64,000 nt of DNA, taken from NCBI RefSeq assembly GCF_020884755.1, contig NZ_BPWE01000002.1:283630-347629 (forward strand). Reading direction: 5' to 3'. The translations under genes were made by a program, and so were the position numbers. Within the stretch, counting starts at the first letter, position 1; each line of letters begins with the position of its first letter. Positions 1 through 7,683 of the stretch are shown here, piece after piece. The notes below the pieces were generated by a model that ran no database searches, had not been told where the DNA came from, and was given only the letters and a program-made list of their open reading frames with translations. The DNA comes from Bifidobacterium mizhiense. GTDB lineage: Bacteria > Actinomycetota > Actinomycetes > Actinomycetales > Bifidobacteriaceae.

Positions 1-1
1 G

Positions 2-391
2 AGGGCCTCCCGTGGGGAATTCTGGTGGGCTTTTCTCATGATCTTCCTCATCAACCTTGCGATTCCGATCATCACCTCAGAATCCATCTTTGCGGGACGG
101 GTCGTGTCCTTCGTGGTCACCCTAGGACTTTTCATACCCAATCTGACCGTGAACATACGGCGACTTCATGACACCAATATGTCTGGCTTCTGGATACTCC
201 TACCCTTCGTAAGCGAGCTGGTGGGTAGCATCCCTATGGTCTTCGCCATCGTGGCTATTGCAGACGGGCATCCAGGATCCGCCCTCTCTCTGCTTGGCTT
301 GGGTGCATTGATCATGATTGCCGGAATTGTCGCCTGGGTCATTCTGCTGGCCCGGCCTAGCGATCCACGAGGAGCCCGTTTCGACCGCTGA
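2..391 (+). CDS. DUF805 family membrane protein, 5' end outside the window
   Basis: The open frame runs in from the left edge, so the true start is not in the window. The residues before the first internal Met read ASRGEFWWAFLM, which is the typical SRxEFW opening of DUF805 (YhaH-type) proteins. A second hallmark, IRRLHDTNMSGFW, follows the second membrane segment. About four hydrophobic helices are visible, and the protein ends in a short charged tail (RPSDPRGARFDR). It is an inner membrane protein of unknown biochemical role. The neighbour on the right is convergent. Family assignment is firm and function is unknown. Confidence 0.8.
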   Translation, partial: RASRGEFWWAFLMIFLINLAIPIITSESIFAGRVVSFVVTLGLFIPNLTVNIRRLHDTNMSGFWILLPFVSELVGSIPMVFAIVAIADGHPGSALSLLGLGALIMIAGIVAWVILLARPSDPRGARFDR

Positions 392-450
392 ATCCACCCT
401 GCCCTTCGCCTTGACCGATGCCAAGACGAAGGGCTGAAGGTCTTAAAATC

Positions 451-1311
451 TTAAAGCTCCACAGGAGGCTTATTGGGGTCCTCAGGCACATGGGCGAACT
501 TGGCCTGCAGGGCTTCGCGACTCTTGCGTTCGTCATCCTCCTTGGCCTTGCGCTTGGCTTCCTCGGGGTCCCAGAGCACCTCCTGACGATGGTGGTCCCA
601 CTCAGCGCCCACCAGAGGGGCCAGCAGGTCAGCGAAAGCCTCGGGATCATCTAGTAATCCCAGGGCGCGGATGACATCCTCGTCAGACAGGAAGGCCCGG
701 GGAATGCCCAGTCGCTCGTTGAGCTCATTGACATAGACCAAAATTGGCGCGGCGGTCGCCGCATGGTCAGGGTCAGCACCTGCACGCTGAAGCAGATCAC
801 GGCAAATCATCAGGCTAGTGGCCAGGGCCCGGGCCACTCCCTCCTTGTCCTGCGGAGATTTGGGGGATGTGCCCTGGTCATCCACGGATTGCTCGGCCTT
901 GGCCACGCCAGCAGCCACCTCCTGCTGCCGGGCCTGATCCCATCCACTGCCCAAGGTTTCAGCCAAATCCGCAAGCATCTTGGACTGGTCGCCCTGCGCC
1001 TGTGCGGCAGCCTCAATGGCATCGTTGGCCGCCATGAGTGCATCCACCAAATCCTGGGGACGGCCAGGGATATCCTCAGCGCCCTCATAGACGTATTCAG
1101 CGTCGGGGATGGTCACATCCTCTCCCGTCATCAGTTGCGCCAGCACCATGCTGATGCGCACCTGCAGATCCTCCGCATATTTGGCGTCGTTGGCCATATG
1201 CTCGGCATTCGTCAAGGGCCAAAGGTCCACCAGCCCGGCCCCCTGCTCAGCCGCCTGGGCCACGGAGGGCCGCCCGGCTACCGCCTCCGTGCTTGCCTGT
1301 ACATCCACCAT
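451..1311 (-). CDS. hypothetical acidic protein (conserved-looking)
   Basis: I do not recognise this 286-residue protein. It is rich in Ala, Asp and Glu, has no signal peptide or membrane segment, and ends in a Lys/Glu-rich stretch (around residues 250-275) likely to be helical or coiled coil, followed by a Pro-rich tail (PEDPNKPPVEL). Three possible starts lie close together (GTG 1320, ATG 1317, ATG 1311). I chose ATG 1311 because AAGGAG lies ten bases upstream, whereas the other two are very close to it. Coding is supported by the long uninterrupted frame and GC-rich third positions. It lies 81 bases downstream of the histidine phosphatase gene on the same strand and may be cotranscribed with it. 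Confidence 0.65.
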   Translation of the reverse strand: MVDVQASTEAVAGRPSVAQAAEQGAGLVDLWPLTNAEHMANDAKYAEDLQVRISMVLAQLMTGEDVTIPDAEYVYEGAEDIPGRPQDLVDALMAANDAIEAAAQAQGDQSKMLADLAETLGSGWDQARQQEVAAGVAKAEQSVDDQGTSPKSPQDKEGVARALATSLMICRDLLQRAGADPDHAATAAPILVYVNELNERLGIPRAFLSDEDVIRALGLLDDPEAFADLLAPLVGAEWDHHRQEVLWDPEEAKRKAKEDDERKSREALQAKFAHVPEDPNKPPVEL

Positions 1312-1392
1312 GATCATCACGCTCCTTCATCGGGTTCTCGGACAGTCATCCACGACAGCATCCTCAGCCATCCTAGGACGCTCAAGCGGTCT

Positions 1393-2049
1393 TCACACGC
1401 CTGCCGCCGGATCCGCATAGGTGATTCCCAGCACTTTACCGGTATCACAGTCCAGGGTAATGGAAGTCACCGATGCCAGGGCAGTGGCTCGAAGGAGCAT
1501 ATTGTGCTCGGGGTGACCAGTCTCCAAAAGATGACGGTACGACCAGATGGGCGACTCATGCGAGACAGCCAGGACCTGTGCGTCAGGATGGCTGCGGACC
1601 ACCTGCCGGACGAAATCCCCCACTCGTCGGGCGATCTGCCGATAGGACTCCCCCCAGCTGGGACGGCGCAGATCCAGAATCAGCCGCAGGTTGGAAGGCC
1701 GCCAGAGGGCCCCCTGCCCGTGACCGATGCGCTTGCCGCGGAATTCGTTGCCGGCCTCGATCAGACGACGGTCGTAAATAGGCTCCAATGGTTTCAAGCC
1801 GTGATGGACACGAGCGGGGTTGATCTGCTCAAGCAGGATGGCCGTGGTTTCCCTGGTCCTGTCCAGCGGAGAGGAATAGACGGCTTCCAGATCACGCATG
1901 CCAGGAGCTTCGGCCATAAAGCGTGCCGTCGCCTCGACCATGGCCCTGCCTCTGTCAGATAAATGGAATCCTGGCAATCGCTCATAGAGAATATGATCGG
2001 GATTATCAACCTGGCCATGACGGACGAAATGAATGGTCGTCGCAGGCAC
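1393..2049 (-). CDS. histidine phosphatase family protein (phosphoglycerate mutase-like)
   Basis: This is a cytoplasmic phosphohydrolase or mutase of the histidine phosphatase superfamily. The N terminus carries the catalytic RHG motif (IHFVRHGQVDNP), followed by YSSPLDRTRETT, which supplies the second Arg of the phosphate pocket. VLAVSHESPIWSY near residue 160 supplies the second catalytic His in an SHESP context. Substrate cannot be read from the sequence. An upstream ATG at 2082 exists, but the GTG at 2049 has a strong GGGAGG six bases before it and places the RHG motif near residue 10, as usual in the family. About 218 residues is a normal length. The gene is followed on the same strand by the acidic hypothetical protein. 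Confidence 0.85.
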   Translation of the reverse strand: MPATTIHFVRHGQVDNPDHILYERLPGFHLSDRGRAMVEATARFMAEAPGMRDLEAVYSSPLDRTRETTAILLEQINPARVHHGLKPLEPIYDRRLIEAGNEFRGKRIGHGQGALWRPSNLRLILDLRRPSWGESYRQIARRVGDFVRQVVRSHPDAQVLAVSHESPIWSYRHLLETGHPEHNMLLRATALASVTSITLDCDTGKVLGITYADPAAGV

Positions 2050-2263
2050 AACCCACCTCCCATGCTCCCCGGCGGGCCCCATAAGTGACCATAGCGGAGG
2101 ATAGAATTACTACTATCCGAATGGCACCGATCAGGCGCCGATATGGTTACCACTGTAGCAGTCCCCCCAGTAGCCCCACATCCCTTCATGCGTCTGGAAG
2201 GCCCTGCGGAAAAACATGCTTCGGGACCGTGAAAACACCCAAGGAAAGCGAGACGAACAACCC

Positions 2264-3601
2264 ATGCCACGGCAATTGAAGGCGGCTTTGATCGAAGCCG
2301 GTCACAGGGTATTCGGAGGTTACTCGGCGCTCCTGCGACTGCCTCATACGGCGCGGTTCGCAGTGGGGTCGGTTATCGCCTCCATGCCCTTCCCCATGGT
2401 GGGCATGACCATCACCATCTCGGTGCAGCACTACTATGGCAGCTACTCCTTGGCCGGAGCCCTGACCGCCATCCAGGCCGTGGCACTGGCCCTAGTCAGC
2501 CCCATGCTGGGCAAGATGGTCGACAAGTTCGGCCAGCGACAGGTCTCCATCCCCACGGTTCTGGTCTGGATCGTGGCCGCCACGGTTCTGATCACAGCCA
2601 TCACCGCCCACGCTCCCACCTGGGTGCTCTACCTGGTCACCCCCTTCATGGCGGCCATTCCGCCCTGGGGAGCCATGAGCCGTAGCCGGTGGACACATCT
2701 GCTGCGCGGTGACCACCGAGCCACCAACCAGGCCCTGTCCCTGTCAGGGGTCTTCGACGAGGCCATGTGGGTAATCGGCAATCCCCTGGCCTCCATCCTG
2801 GCGGTCATTTCAGGCGTGCTGGCTTTCTCCTTCACTGGGATCTGCGTGCTGGTGGGAGCCTTTATGTTCCTATCCTGCCGGGAAACCGAGCCGCCTTCGC
2901 AGACGGACATGGCCCGCACCCAGGGCATCACCCGTAAGGAGTACCGGGAGCGGCAGGCTCAGCAGGTGGCACGTCTGCGGGATCAGGAGGGCGGCAACGG
3001 CCGTAGTGGCGCCTTCTGGAGCGCCGGCATGATCGCCGTCTGCGCCACCTGGTTCGGCCTGGGAGCCTTCCAGAGCGCCGCATCCATTTCCATCATCGCC
3101 TTCGCCACTGAGCAGGGGATGAAACAGATGACCGGGTTCGTCTTCGCCTGCTTCTCCTTCAGCTCCCTGGTCGGCGCCCTGCTTTACGGGGCCAAGAACT
3201 GGACCATCCCCCTCTGGAAGCGTTTCTACTTCTGCCTGCTGGTGGTCAACCTGGGCATCGGAACCTTCATGTTCGCTAGGAATCTGTGGACCATCATGAT
3301 CATCTACCTGATCATCGGCGTCTGCCAGGCACCCACCTGGATCAACGGCAACCAGCTCATGCTCCACCTGGTGCCGCCCATCCGCTTTACCGAAGGCATG
3401 GCTTGGCTGAGCGCCATGAATTCGATCGGATCCTCGGCGGGTTCGGCTGTGGCCGGGCAGTTCATCGACCGTTACGGATCCCAAGGCGGGTTCGGGGTGG
3501 TCACTACTCTGGCTCTGACCTCGCTGGCCATCGCCTTTGTAGGCTTCCGTCAAATCCGCAACAGCACCGAGGACCCCATACTGACCGAGCTACCCGCCTG
3601 A
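2264..3601 (+). CDS. MFS transporter
   Basis: This is a twelve-helix-type major facilitator protein of about 445 residues. Two hydrophobic halves are separated by a charged loop near residues 220-260 (CRETEPPSQ to LRDQEGGNG). A loop motif close to the MFS A-motif, LGKMVDKFGQRQ, follows helix 2. The overall pattern resembles actinobacterial efflux-type MFS proteins whose substrates are unknown. ATG 2264 is chosen because the strong hydrophobic region starts soon after it; an in-frame ATG at 2216 would add 16 charged residues. The gene stands alone, 61 bases before the GtrA-like gene, and may be cotranscribed with it. Confidence 0.8.
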   Translation: MPRQLKAALIEAGHRVFGGYSALLRLPHTARFAVGSVIASMPFPMVGMTITISVQHYYGSYSLAGALTAIQAVALALVSPMLGKMVDKFGQRQVSIPTVLVWIVAATVLITAITAHAPTWVLYLVTPFMAAIPPWGAMSRSRWTHLLRGDHRATNQALSLSGVFDEAMWVIGNPLASILAVISGVLAFSFTGICVLVGAFMFLSCRETEPPSQTDMARTQGITRKEYRERQAQQVARLRDQEGGNGRSGAFWSAGMIAVCATWFGLGAFQSAASISIIAFATEQGMKQMTGFVFACFSFSSLVGALLYGAKNWTIPLWKRFYFCLLVVNLGIGTFMFARNLWTIMIIYLIIGVCQAPTWINGNQLMLHLVPPIRFTEGMAWLSAMNSIGSSAGSAVAGQFIDRYGSQGGFGVVTTLALTSLAIAFVGFRQIRNSTEDPILTELPA

Positions 3602-3661
3602 GGGCGCAACGTAAGGCTTTTGCGCACAAGCGGCTCCCGCTACCCCGTGAGCACAGGATGA

Positions 3662-4186
3662 ATGATTGAATGGGCTATCGTGCGTAGATTAATCGGACAG
3701 CTGCTCAAGTTCGGCATCGTGGGCGTCATCGCCTTCCTGATTGACATCGGCATCATGAACCTGCTGATCATGGGGCCGCACCTGAACAACGTCCTGGCAG
3801 GGGCCATCTCCTTTCTGATCTCCCTGGTCTTCAACTATCTGGCCAGCATGCGCTATGTCTTCAAACACCGGGAGGACATGGCCCGGTGGATGGAGATGGT
3901 AGTCTTCCTGGTCTCCTCGGTGATCGGCCTGGGGATCAACGAGGTGATCCTGTGGATGGGCACTGCCATGCTGCCGCCGGACGCCATCACCACCATGCAC
4001 GCCCGTTACCTGCTCTACGCCAACATCGCCAAGATCACAGCCACCGTGGTGGTGGCCATCTGGAACTTCCTGATCCGCAAGTGGCTACTGGATGCGCCCG
4101 CCCCCGACAAGCCGGTCAACCCCCGTTCTGTGGCCCACCGTCTGGGGGCCTGGTCCCTGAGTCATCGTCCCTTCGGCTGGCGCTAA
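3662..4186 (+). CDS. GtrA family membrane protein
   Basis: The protein has 174 residues with four predicted helices and the GtrA pattern: LLKFGIVGVIAFLIDIGIMN at the start, FNYLASMRYVFKHRE after helix 2, and a final helix ending WNFLIRKWLLD. GtrA-like proteins are thought to flip or help move lipid-linked sugars, or to act with glycosyltransferases in cell wall modification. No partner glycosyltransferase is adjacent here. The C-terminal 35 residues after the last helix are basic and variable. Family is confident; the exact role is inference. Confidence 0.85.
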   Translation: MIEWAIVRRLIGQLLKFGIVGVIAFLIDIGIMNLLIMGPHLNNVLAGAISFLISLVFNYLASMRYVFKHREDMARWMEMVVFLVSSVIGLGINEVILWMGTAMLPPDAITTMHARYLLYANIAKITATVVVAIWNFLIRKWLLDAPAPDKPVNPRSVAHRLGAWSLSHRPFGWR

Positions 4187-4294
4187 GCCAGCCTGCCCGG
4201 TCGAGGCTACTATGGGACGGGAATAGTCAGCCATCCGGCATACGGACTGAGTCATCCTGATTGGTCATGCCGGACGGATCGGAAAGGAAGCGCC

Positions 4295-4642
4295 ATGCCC
4301 GTCATCCACACCCATGTAAGCACACCCATCACCGCCGAACAGCGCGAACGGATCAAGACCGCCTATGGCAAGGCCATCACCGCCGTCCCCGGCAAGTCCG
4401 AGGGCTGGCTCATGTGCCCCTTCGAGTCGGACATGCCCATCTACTTCGGGGGTAATGACAGCAAGCCTGCCGCCTATGTGGAGGTCAACGTCTTCGGCAG
4501 CGACGTACCCAAGTCTGCCTGGGAAAGCCTGACCAAGACCATCATGGACACATTGGAATCGGAGCTGTCCATTCCCAAGGACCGCACCTACATCCGCTAT
4601 ACGGCCACTACCGACTGGGGTTGGAACGGCGGCAATTTCTAG
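4295..4642 (+). CDS. MIF-like tautomerase (phenylpyruvate tautomerase-related)
   Basis: At 115 residues it has exactly the length of macrophage migration inhibitory factor family proteins. Pro2 follows the initiator Met and would be the N-terminal catalytic base after Met removal. The segment VPGKSEGWLMC matches the PGKxxxxLM element of MIF, which includes the active site Lys. The central block VEVNVFG and the C-terminal tail YTATTDWGWNGGNF are also family-like. A likely activity is keto-enol tautomerisation of small aromatic or 2-keto acids in the cytoplasm; the natural substrate is not evident. GGAAAGGAAG lies upstream of the ATG. The gene ends just before a strong hairpin shared with the convergent rplI operon. 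Confidence 0.85.
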   Translation: MPVIHTHVSTPITAEQRERIKTAYGKAITAVPGKSEGWLMCPFESDMPIYFGGNDSKPAAYVEVNVFGSDVPKSAWESLTKTIMDTLESELSIPKDRTYIRYTATTDWGWNGGNF

Positions 4643-4666
4643 GCGAGTAATCCCCTGTAACGCATA

Positions 4667-4709
4667 AGGAGGCCTTCCCGCGCATATACCTGCGGCGGGA
4701 AGGCCTCCT
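4667..4709. terminator. bidirectional terminator hairpin between tautomerase gene and rplI
   Basis: There is a perfect inverted repeat with 15-base arms (AGGAGGCCTTCCCGC and its complement) around a 13-base loop, between the stop codons of two convergent genes. No clear T run follows on either strand, but placement and stem strength support a shared terminator. Confidence 0.75.
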
Positions 4710-4764
4710 GCTTAAGCCCAGATCCCTATTTCAAACAGGATCGTTATGGGATAGGTCAGATTTA

Positions 4765-5214
4765 CTACTCTGCGACGACCTTGACCGTGAAAGCGGCCGA
4801 GATCTCGGGGTGCAGGGCCACGGTGGCCGGGAACTCTCCGGTGGTCTTGATGGTCTCCACAGAGATGGAGCGGGGATCCACATCGACCAAGGGGCGAAGA
4901 GCCTGGGCGATGGCATCATTGGAGATGCCGCCGAAGAGCTTGCCCGAATCGGACACCTTGGCTGCGATCTCGACGGTCTGGCCATCGATGGCGGTCTTGG
5001 CTGCCACGGCATCCTCACGGGTGGCCATGGACTTGGCCCGACGTGCCCGCTGCAGGGATTCAATCTGCGCAGCGGCGCCCTTGGACCAGGCGAAAGCCAG
5101 ACCCTGGGGAATCAGAAAGTTGCGCGCATAGCCGGGCTTGACCCCGACAACGTCGCCCTTATGACCCAGATCGGTCACGGTATCGGTCAGAATTACCTTG
5201 GTTTCCTTTGCCAT
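4765..5214 (-). CDS. rplI: 50S ribosomal protein bL9
   Basis: The 149-residue protein starts [13 protein letters not shown] and carries the bL9 signature [20 protein letters not shown] near residues 17-38. It continues through the long connecting helix (ALAFAW to MATREDA) to the C-terminal domain with [15 protein letters not shown]. It binds 23S rRNA at the L1 side of the large subunit. The gene is the last of the minus-strand rpsF-ssb-rpsR-rplI operon, 14 bases after rpsR, with GGGAGG upstream of the ATG. The operon ends at the hairpin at 4667-4709. Confidence 0.98.
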   Translation of the reverse strand: MAKETKVILTDTVTDLGHKGDVVGVKPGYARNFLIPQGLAFAWSKGAAAQIESLQRARRAKSMATREDAVAAKTAIDGQTVEIAAKVSDSGKLFGGISNDAIAQALRPLVDVDPRSISVETIKTTGEFPATVALHPEISAAFTVKVVAE

Positions 5215-5228
5215 AATCCGGACCTCCC

Positions 5229-5477
5229 TCAGCGACCGTTGGTGGCGTAGGGCAACAGGGCCATCTCGCGGGCGTTCTTGATAGCCTTGGAGATCTCGCG
5301 CTGCTCCTGGACGGTGACACCGGTGATGCGGCGGGAACGGATCTTGCCGCGGTCAGAGATGAACTTGCGCAGCAGAGCCACGTCCTTGTAATCGATGGTA
5401 TGAATCTTGGCAGCCCTCAGAGGATTCGGCTTCTTCTTGAAGGGCTTGACCGGCGGTTGCGGCCTTTTACGTGACAT
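5229..5477 (-). CDS. rpsR: 30S ribosomal protein bS18
   Basis: This is an 82-residue basic protein with the bS18 core: [26 protein letters not shown], then the [19 protein letters not shown] block. It binds 16S rRNA together with bS6. The N terminus ([19 protein letters not shown]) is the usual basic arm. It lies in the conserved operon between ssb and rplI, and AAGGAG lies five bases before the ATG. Some actinobacteria carry a second, zinc-free bS18 copy. No CxxC pair is visible here, so this form does not bind zinc through an N-terminal cysteine motif. Confidence 0.97.
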   Translation of the reverse strand: MSRKRPQPPVKPFKKKPNPLRAAKIHTIDYKDVALLRKFISDRGKIRSRRITGVTVQEQREISKAIKNAREMALLPYATNGR

Positions 5478-5513
5478 TGGTACTCCTTAAATGAATGATG
5501 ACGCTATGAAACT

Positions 5514-6131
5514 TCAGAACTCGGGATCGTCTCCAGAACCACCGAACTCGCCGGTGGACCCAAAGGATCCGAAGGAATCGCCGGATCCGGTCGATGACCA
5601 AGGATCCTGGGCCGGGGCCTGCTGGCTCTGCGCTGGCTGCTGACGACCCATAGGGGCCGATGCCGCGCCGGCGCCGCCCTGGTAGGATGCCCCACCCTGA
5701 TAGCCGCCGTTGTTGGATCCAGCGAAACCGCCGCGAGATCCTCCGCCACCGGTGTTGGCGTTCCTGGTGACCTGAGCGGTATTCCGTGTCAGTGCAGGTC
5801 CGATCTCATCCAGACGCAGCTCCACAACCGTGCGGTTGTTGCCCTCACGATCCTGATAGGAGCGCTGCACCAGACGACCCTGGGCGATCACCCTCATGCC
5901 CTTGGTCAGGCTGGCTTGAATGTTGGAGGCCATGGGACTGTAGGTGGAATCCCAGGCCGAGCAACGCATGAAGAGCGAGTCGCCGTCCTCCCACTGCCCC
6001 GAGTTCCTGTTGAACTGCCTAGGCGTGGACGCGATGGTCAGGTTGGCCACCGTGCCTCCGTTGGAGGTCGTACGCACCTCCGGATCCGCAGTGAGATTAC
6101 CCACCACGGTGATGTATGTATCTCCTGCCAT
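5514..6131 (-). CDS. ssb: single-stranded DNA-binding protein
   Basis: The 205-residue protein has an N-terminal OB fold (residues 1-115: MAGDTYITVVGNLTADPEVR, then FMRCSAWD and KGMRVIAQGRLVQRSY). A long Gly, Gln and Ser-rich disordered linker follows. The acidic tail ends SGDDPEF, close to the canonical DDDIPF tip that recruits replication and repair partners. It coats single-stranded DNA in replication, repair and recombination. It sits between rpsF and rpsR as in most actinobacteria. ATG 6131 is supported by GAGGAAAGG upstream. Confidence 0.97.
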   Translation of the reverse strand: MAGDTYITVVGNLTADPEVRTTSNGGTVANLTIASTPRQFNRNSGQWEDGDSLFMRCSAWDSTYSPMASNIQASLTKGMRVIAQGRLVQRSYQDREGNNRTVVELRLDEIGPALTRNTAQVTRNANTGGGGSRGGFAGSNNGGYQGGASYQGGAGAASAPMGRQQPAQSQQAPAQDPWSSTGSGDSFGSFGSTGEFGGSGDDPEF

Positions 6132-6254
6132 GTCACGACCTTTCCTCGGAATGAGGACTTGGGAATGGGCCTACTGGGGCGAATCCCGCACCCTTGGACC
6201 TTCGACGCGAGAACTGGAGGTCAGCCGACGCTTCGATGTCCTTTTGCTGTTTGC

Positions 6255-6551
6255 TTACTTGTCATCCTTGCGAAGAATCTTGGTGCGGATGACGGACTCG
6301 TTCAGGTTGAGCACACGGTCGAGCTCAGCGCTGACAGAAGGCTCGCAGGTGTATTCGACCACCACGTAGTTGCCTTCCTTGTGCTTGTCGATCTCATAGG
6401 CCAACTTGCGACGGCCCCAGACGTCGATGTTGTCGACGGAGCCGCCTTCCTTGGTAACCACCTCGAGATACTGGTCGGTCAGCTTCTTCAGCGAGCGCTC
6501 ATCCATGGCCGGATCGGCAATGAACATCAATTCATACTTGTGCGCAGACAT
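6255..6551 (-). CDS. rpsF: 30S ribosomal protein bS6
   Basis: The protein of 98 residues begins MSAHKYELMFIADPAMDER and contains VWGRRKLAYEIDKHKEGNYVVVEY, the bS6 core, with a short charged C terminus. It pairs with bS18 on 16S rRNA. A GTG one codon upstream (6554) is possible, but ATG 6551 is preferred because AGGAGG lies six bases before it. It is the first gene of the minus-strand ribosomal operon. Its leader contains a hairpin and an anti-SD segment (see 6576-6600) that suggest translational control. Confidence 0.96.
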   Translation of the reverse strand: MSAHKYELMFIADPAMDERSLKKLTDQYLEVVTKEGGSVDNIDVWGRRKLAYEIDKHKEGNYVVVEYTCEPSVSAELDRVLNLNESVIRTKILRKDDK

Positions 6552-6575
6552 CACCCACCTCCTTTGGACTTACAG

Positions 6576-6600
6576 GTCACGGACCTTCCGTGACAGGAGG
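6576..6600 (-). promoter_or_regulatory. rpsF leader: hairpin plus anti-SD segment, possible S6:S18 autoregulatory element
   Basis: In the minus-strand leader a perfect 8-bp stem (GTCACGGA / TCCGTGAC, 3-base loop) occupies 6576-6594. Just 5' of it lies CCTCCT (6600-6595). CCTCCT can pair with the AGGAGG ribosome binding site of rpsF, closing a stem over the hairpin and hiding the start region. The CCG inside the hairpin recalls the trinucleotide recognised by the S6:S18 complex in known rpsF leaders. The pairing is seen in the sequence; regulation by S6:S18 is inference. Confidence 0.5.
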
Positions 6601-6724
6601 GTGTATTGCACCGTGTCCATGACAAAATCCCAGAGTAAGAGATCGAAGTCACGAACCAACACCACTATATTACAGTCTTGCACGGACCTCTGTTTGTCAG
6701 AACAAAGCGCTTCCATTCAAGGCT

Positions 6725-7215
6725 ATTCAAGAATTAGCGGCCATTAAAACGGCAAACGGTGCTATAAAGCAGGCCAGCATAAGTTCACGTCGCAAAAATA
6801 CAACAATCCTTTTCATTACCTTGGGATTGTCGAAACATATTCCGACATTAGGCATGATCAGAAGCAGCACCGTGTATATCGGAATATAAAATCGGCTCTG
6901 ACCCCCCCCCATACGTTCTTCCTGAAGAATGAAATTCCAAACTCACTCCACTTAGAGCAACAACGCCAATACAACCAACACCGTTATTGCTAGCCAATTC
7001 GACCGTCACGGTGTCTACTGACACATCCGTTGACAGGCAGAAGATAACAAACAATAAGCATAAGAAGCATGACTCCAGCCAGCAAAAATCCGATGCCCGA
7101 GAATGCAAGGTAATAGATGCCTGACATACGAATCCCTACAGCTATGATCAGAGCACATATTATCAATGCGAACAGAGCAGCCACCCGTTGGTGCCCATAT
7201 TCGTATACTCCTAAA
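6725..7215 (-). pseudogene. remnant of a polytopic membrane protein (DUF2142-like C-terminal part)
   Basis: Three minus-strand frames in succession encode membrane-type sequence but none forms a whole gene. The first (about 7215-6990) reads ALFALIICALIIAVGIRMSG and further helices. The second continues VTVELASNNGVGCIGVVAL. After a run of nine C (6902-6910 on the plus strand) the third reads QSRFYIPIYTVLLLIMPN to a stop near 6727. GxQSRFYIPIYTVLLL resembles the GVQGRYFxPxxPLLL hallmark near the C terminus of DUF2142 proteins, which accompany wall polysaccharide genes. I read it as a decayed gene at the edge of the polysaccharide locus. The C9 tract at a frame change could alternatively be a slippage site. 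Confidence 0.45.
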
Positions 7216-7683
7216 GAAATATACTAATGTCGAATTGATGACCGCATTGTTGACAACGGTTGGGTCCGCACCGCCATCCGAATTCGGTTGAGCGAGAAGA
7301 TGACCATTGACTATTTAGGATATATGATGCCAGCGATCTTAATCATTAGACCATGAACGCTACTTATCAAATACGATCATCAACATATCGGAAAGAAGCC
7401 TTACACAGATAGAACAAAGCCGAACAGCCTAACCATCGTCTAAATGTACCCCCGTATACCTTTATCTGAGAAATCAAAGCCGTGAAGTTGTTTGACTGTT
7501 CCTTAACGTTCTCATCGTAAATACTGGCAGGAATGAGCACGCGTAGTCCGCGCACATCCGCAACCAGTGTATTACCCGCTTATCAGGTTAAATCAATCTG
7601 AAAGAACATGGCAATACCATACAGTACCTTGAGAAAGTTTGAGACGACATGTCACGGGTCAAATCGCTTCATCATCGGATAGA
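7216..7683. other. intergenic region without a recognisable gene
   Basis: This AT-richer stretch separates the membrane protein remnant from the first glycosyltransferase gene. One 62-codon minus-strand frame (7367-7555) has no family features and no good ribosome binding site. A TTG start at 7639 would extend the glycosyltransferase but adds residues unlike the family. The promoter of the glycosyltransferase gene should lie here, but I see no clear -35/-10 pair. Confidence 0.4.

Noticed and set aside
763..1962. A 399-codon plus-strand open frame opposite the acidic hypothetical protein and the histidine phosphatase
   Set aside because: It is the reverse-strand shadow of two better-supported genes in GC-rich DNA: no family motifs, odd composition rich in His, Arg and Gly, and no good start site.
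2870..3553. A 227-codon minus-strand open frame inside the MFS gene
   Set aside because: Its sequence is a Gly/Asp/His-rich shadow of the MFS codons with no recognisable domain.
5916..6593. A 225-codon plus-strand frame across ssb and rpsF
   Set aside because: It is antisense to two ribosomal-operon genes whose proteins are certain.
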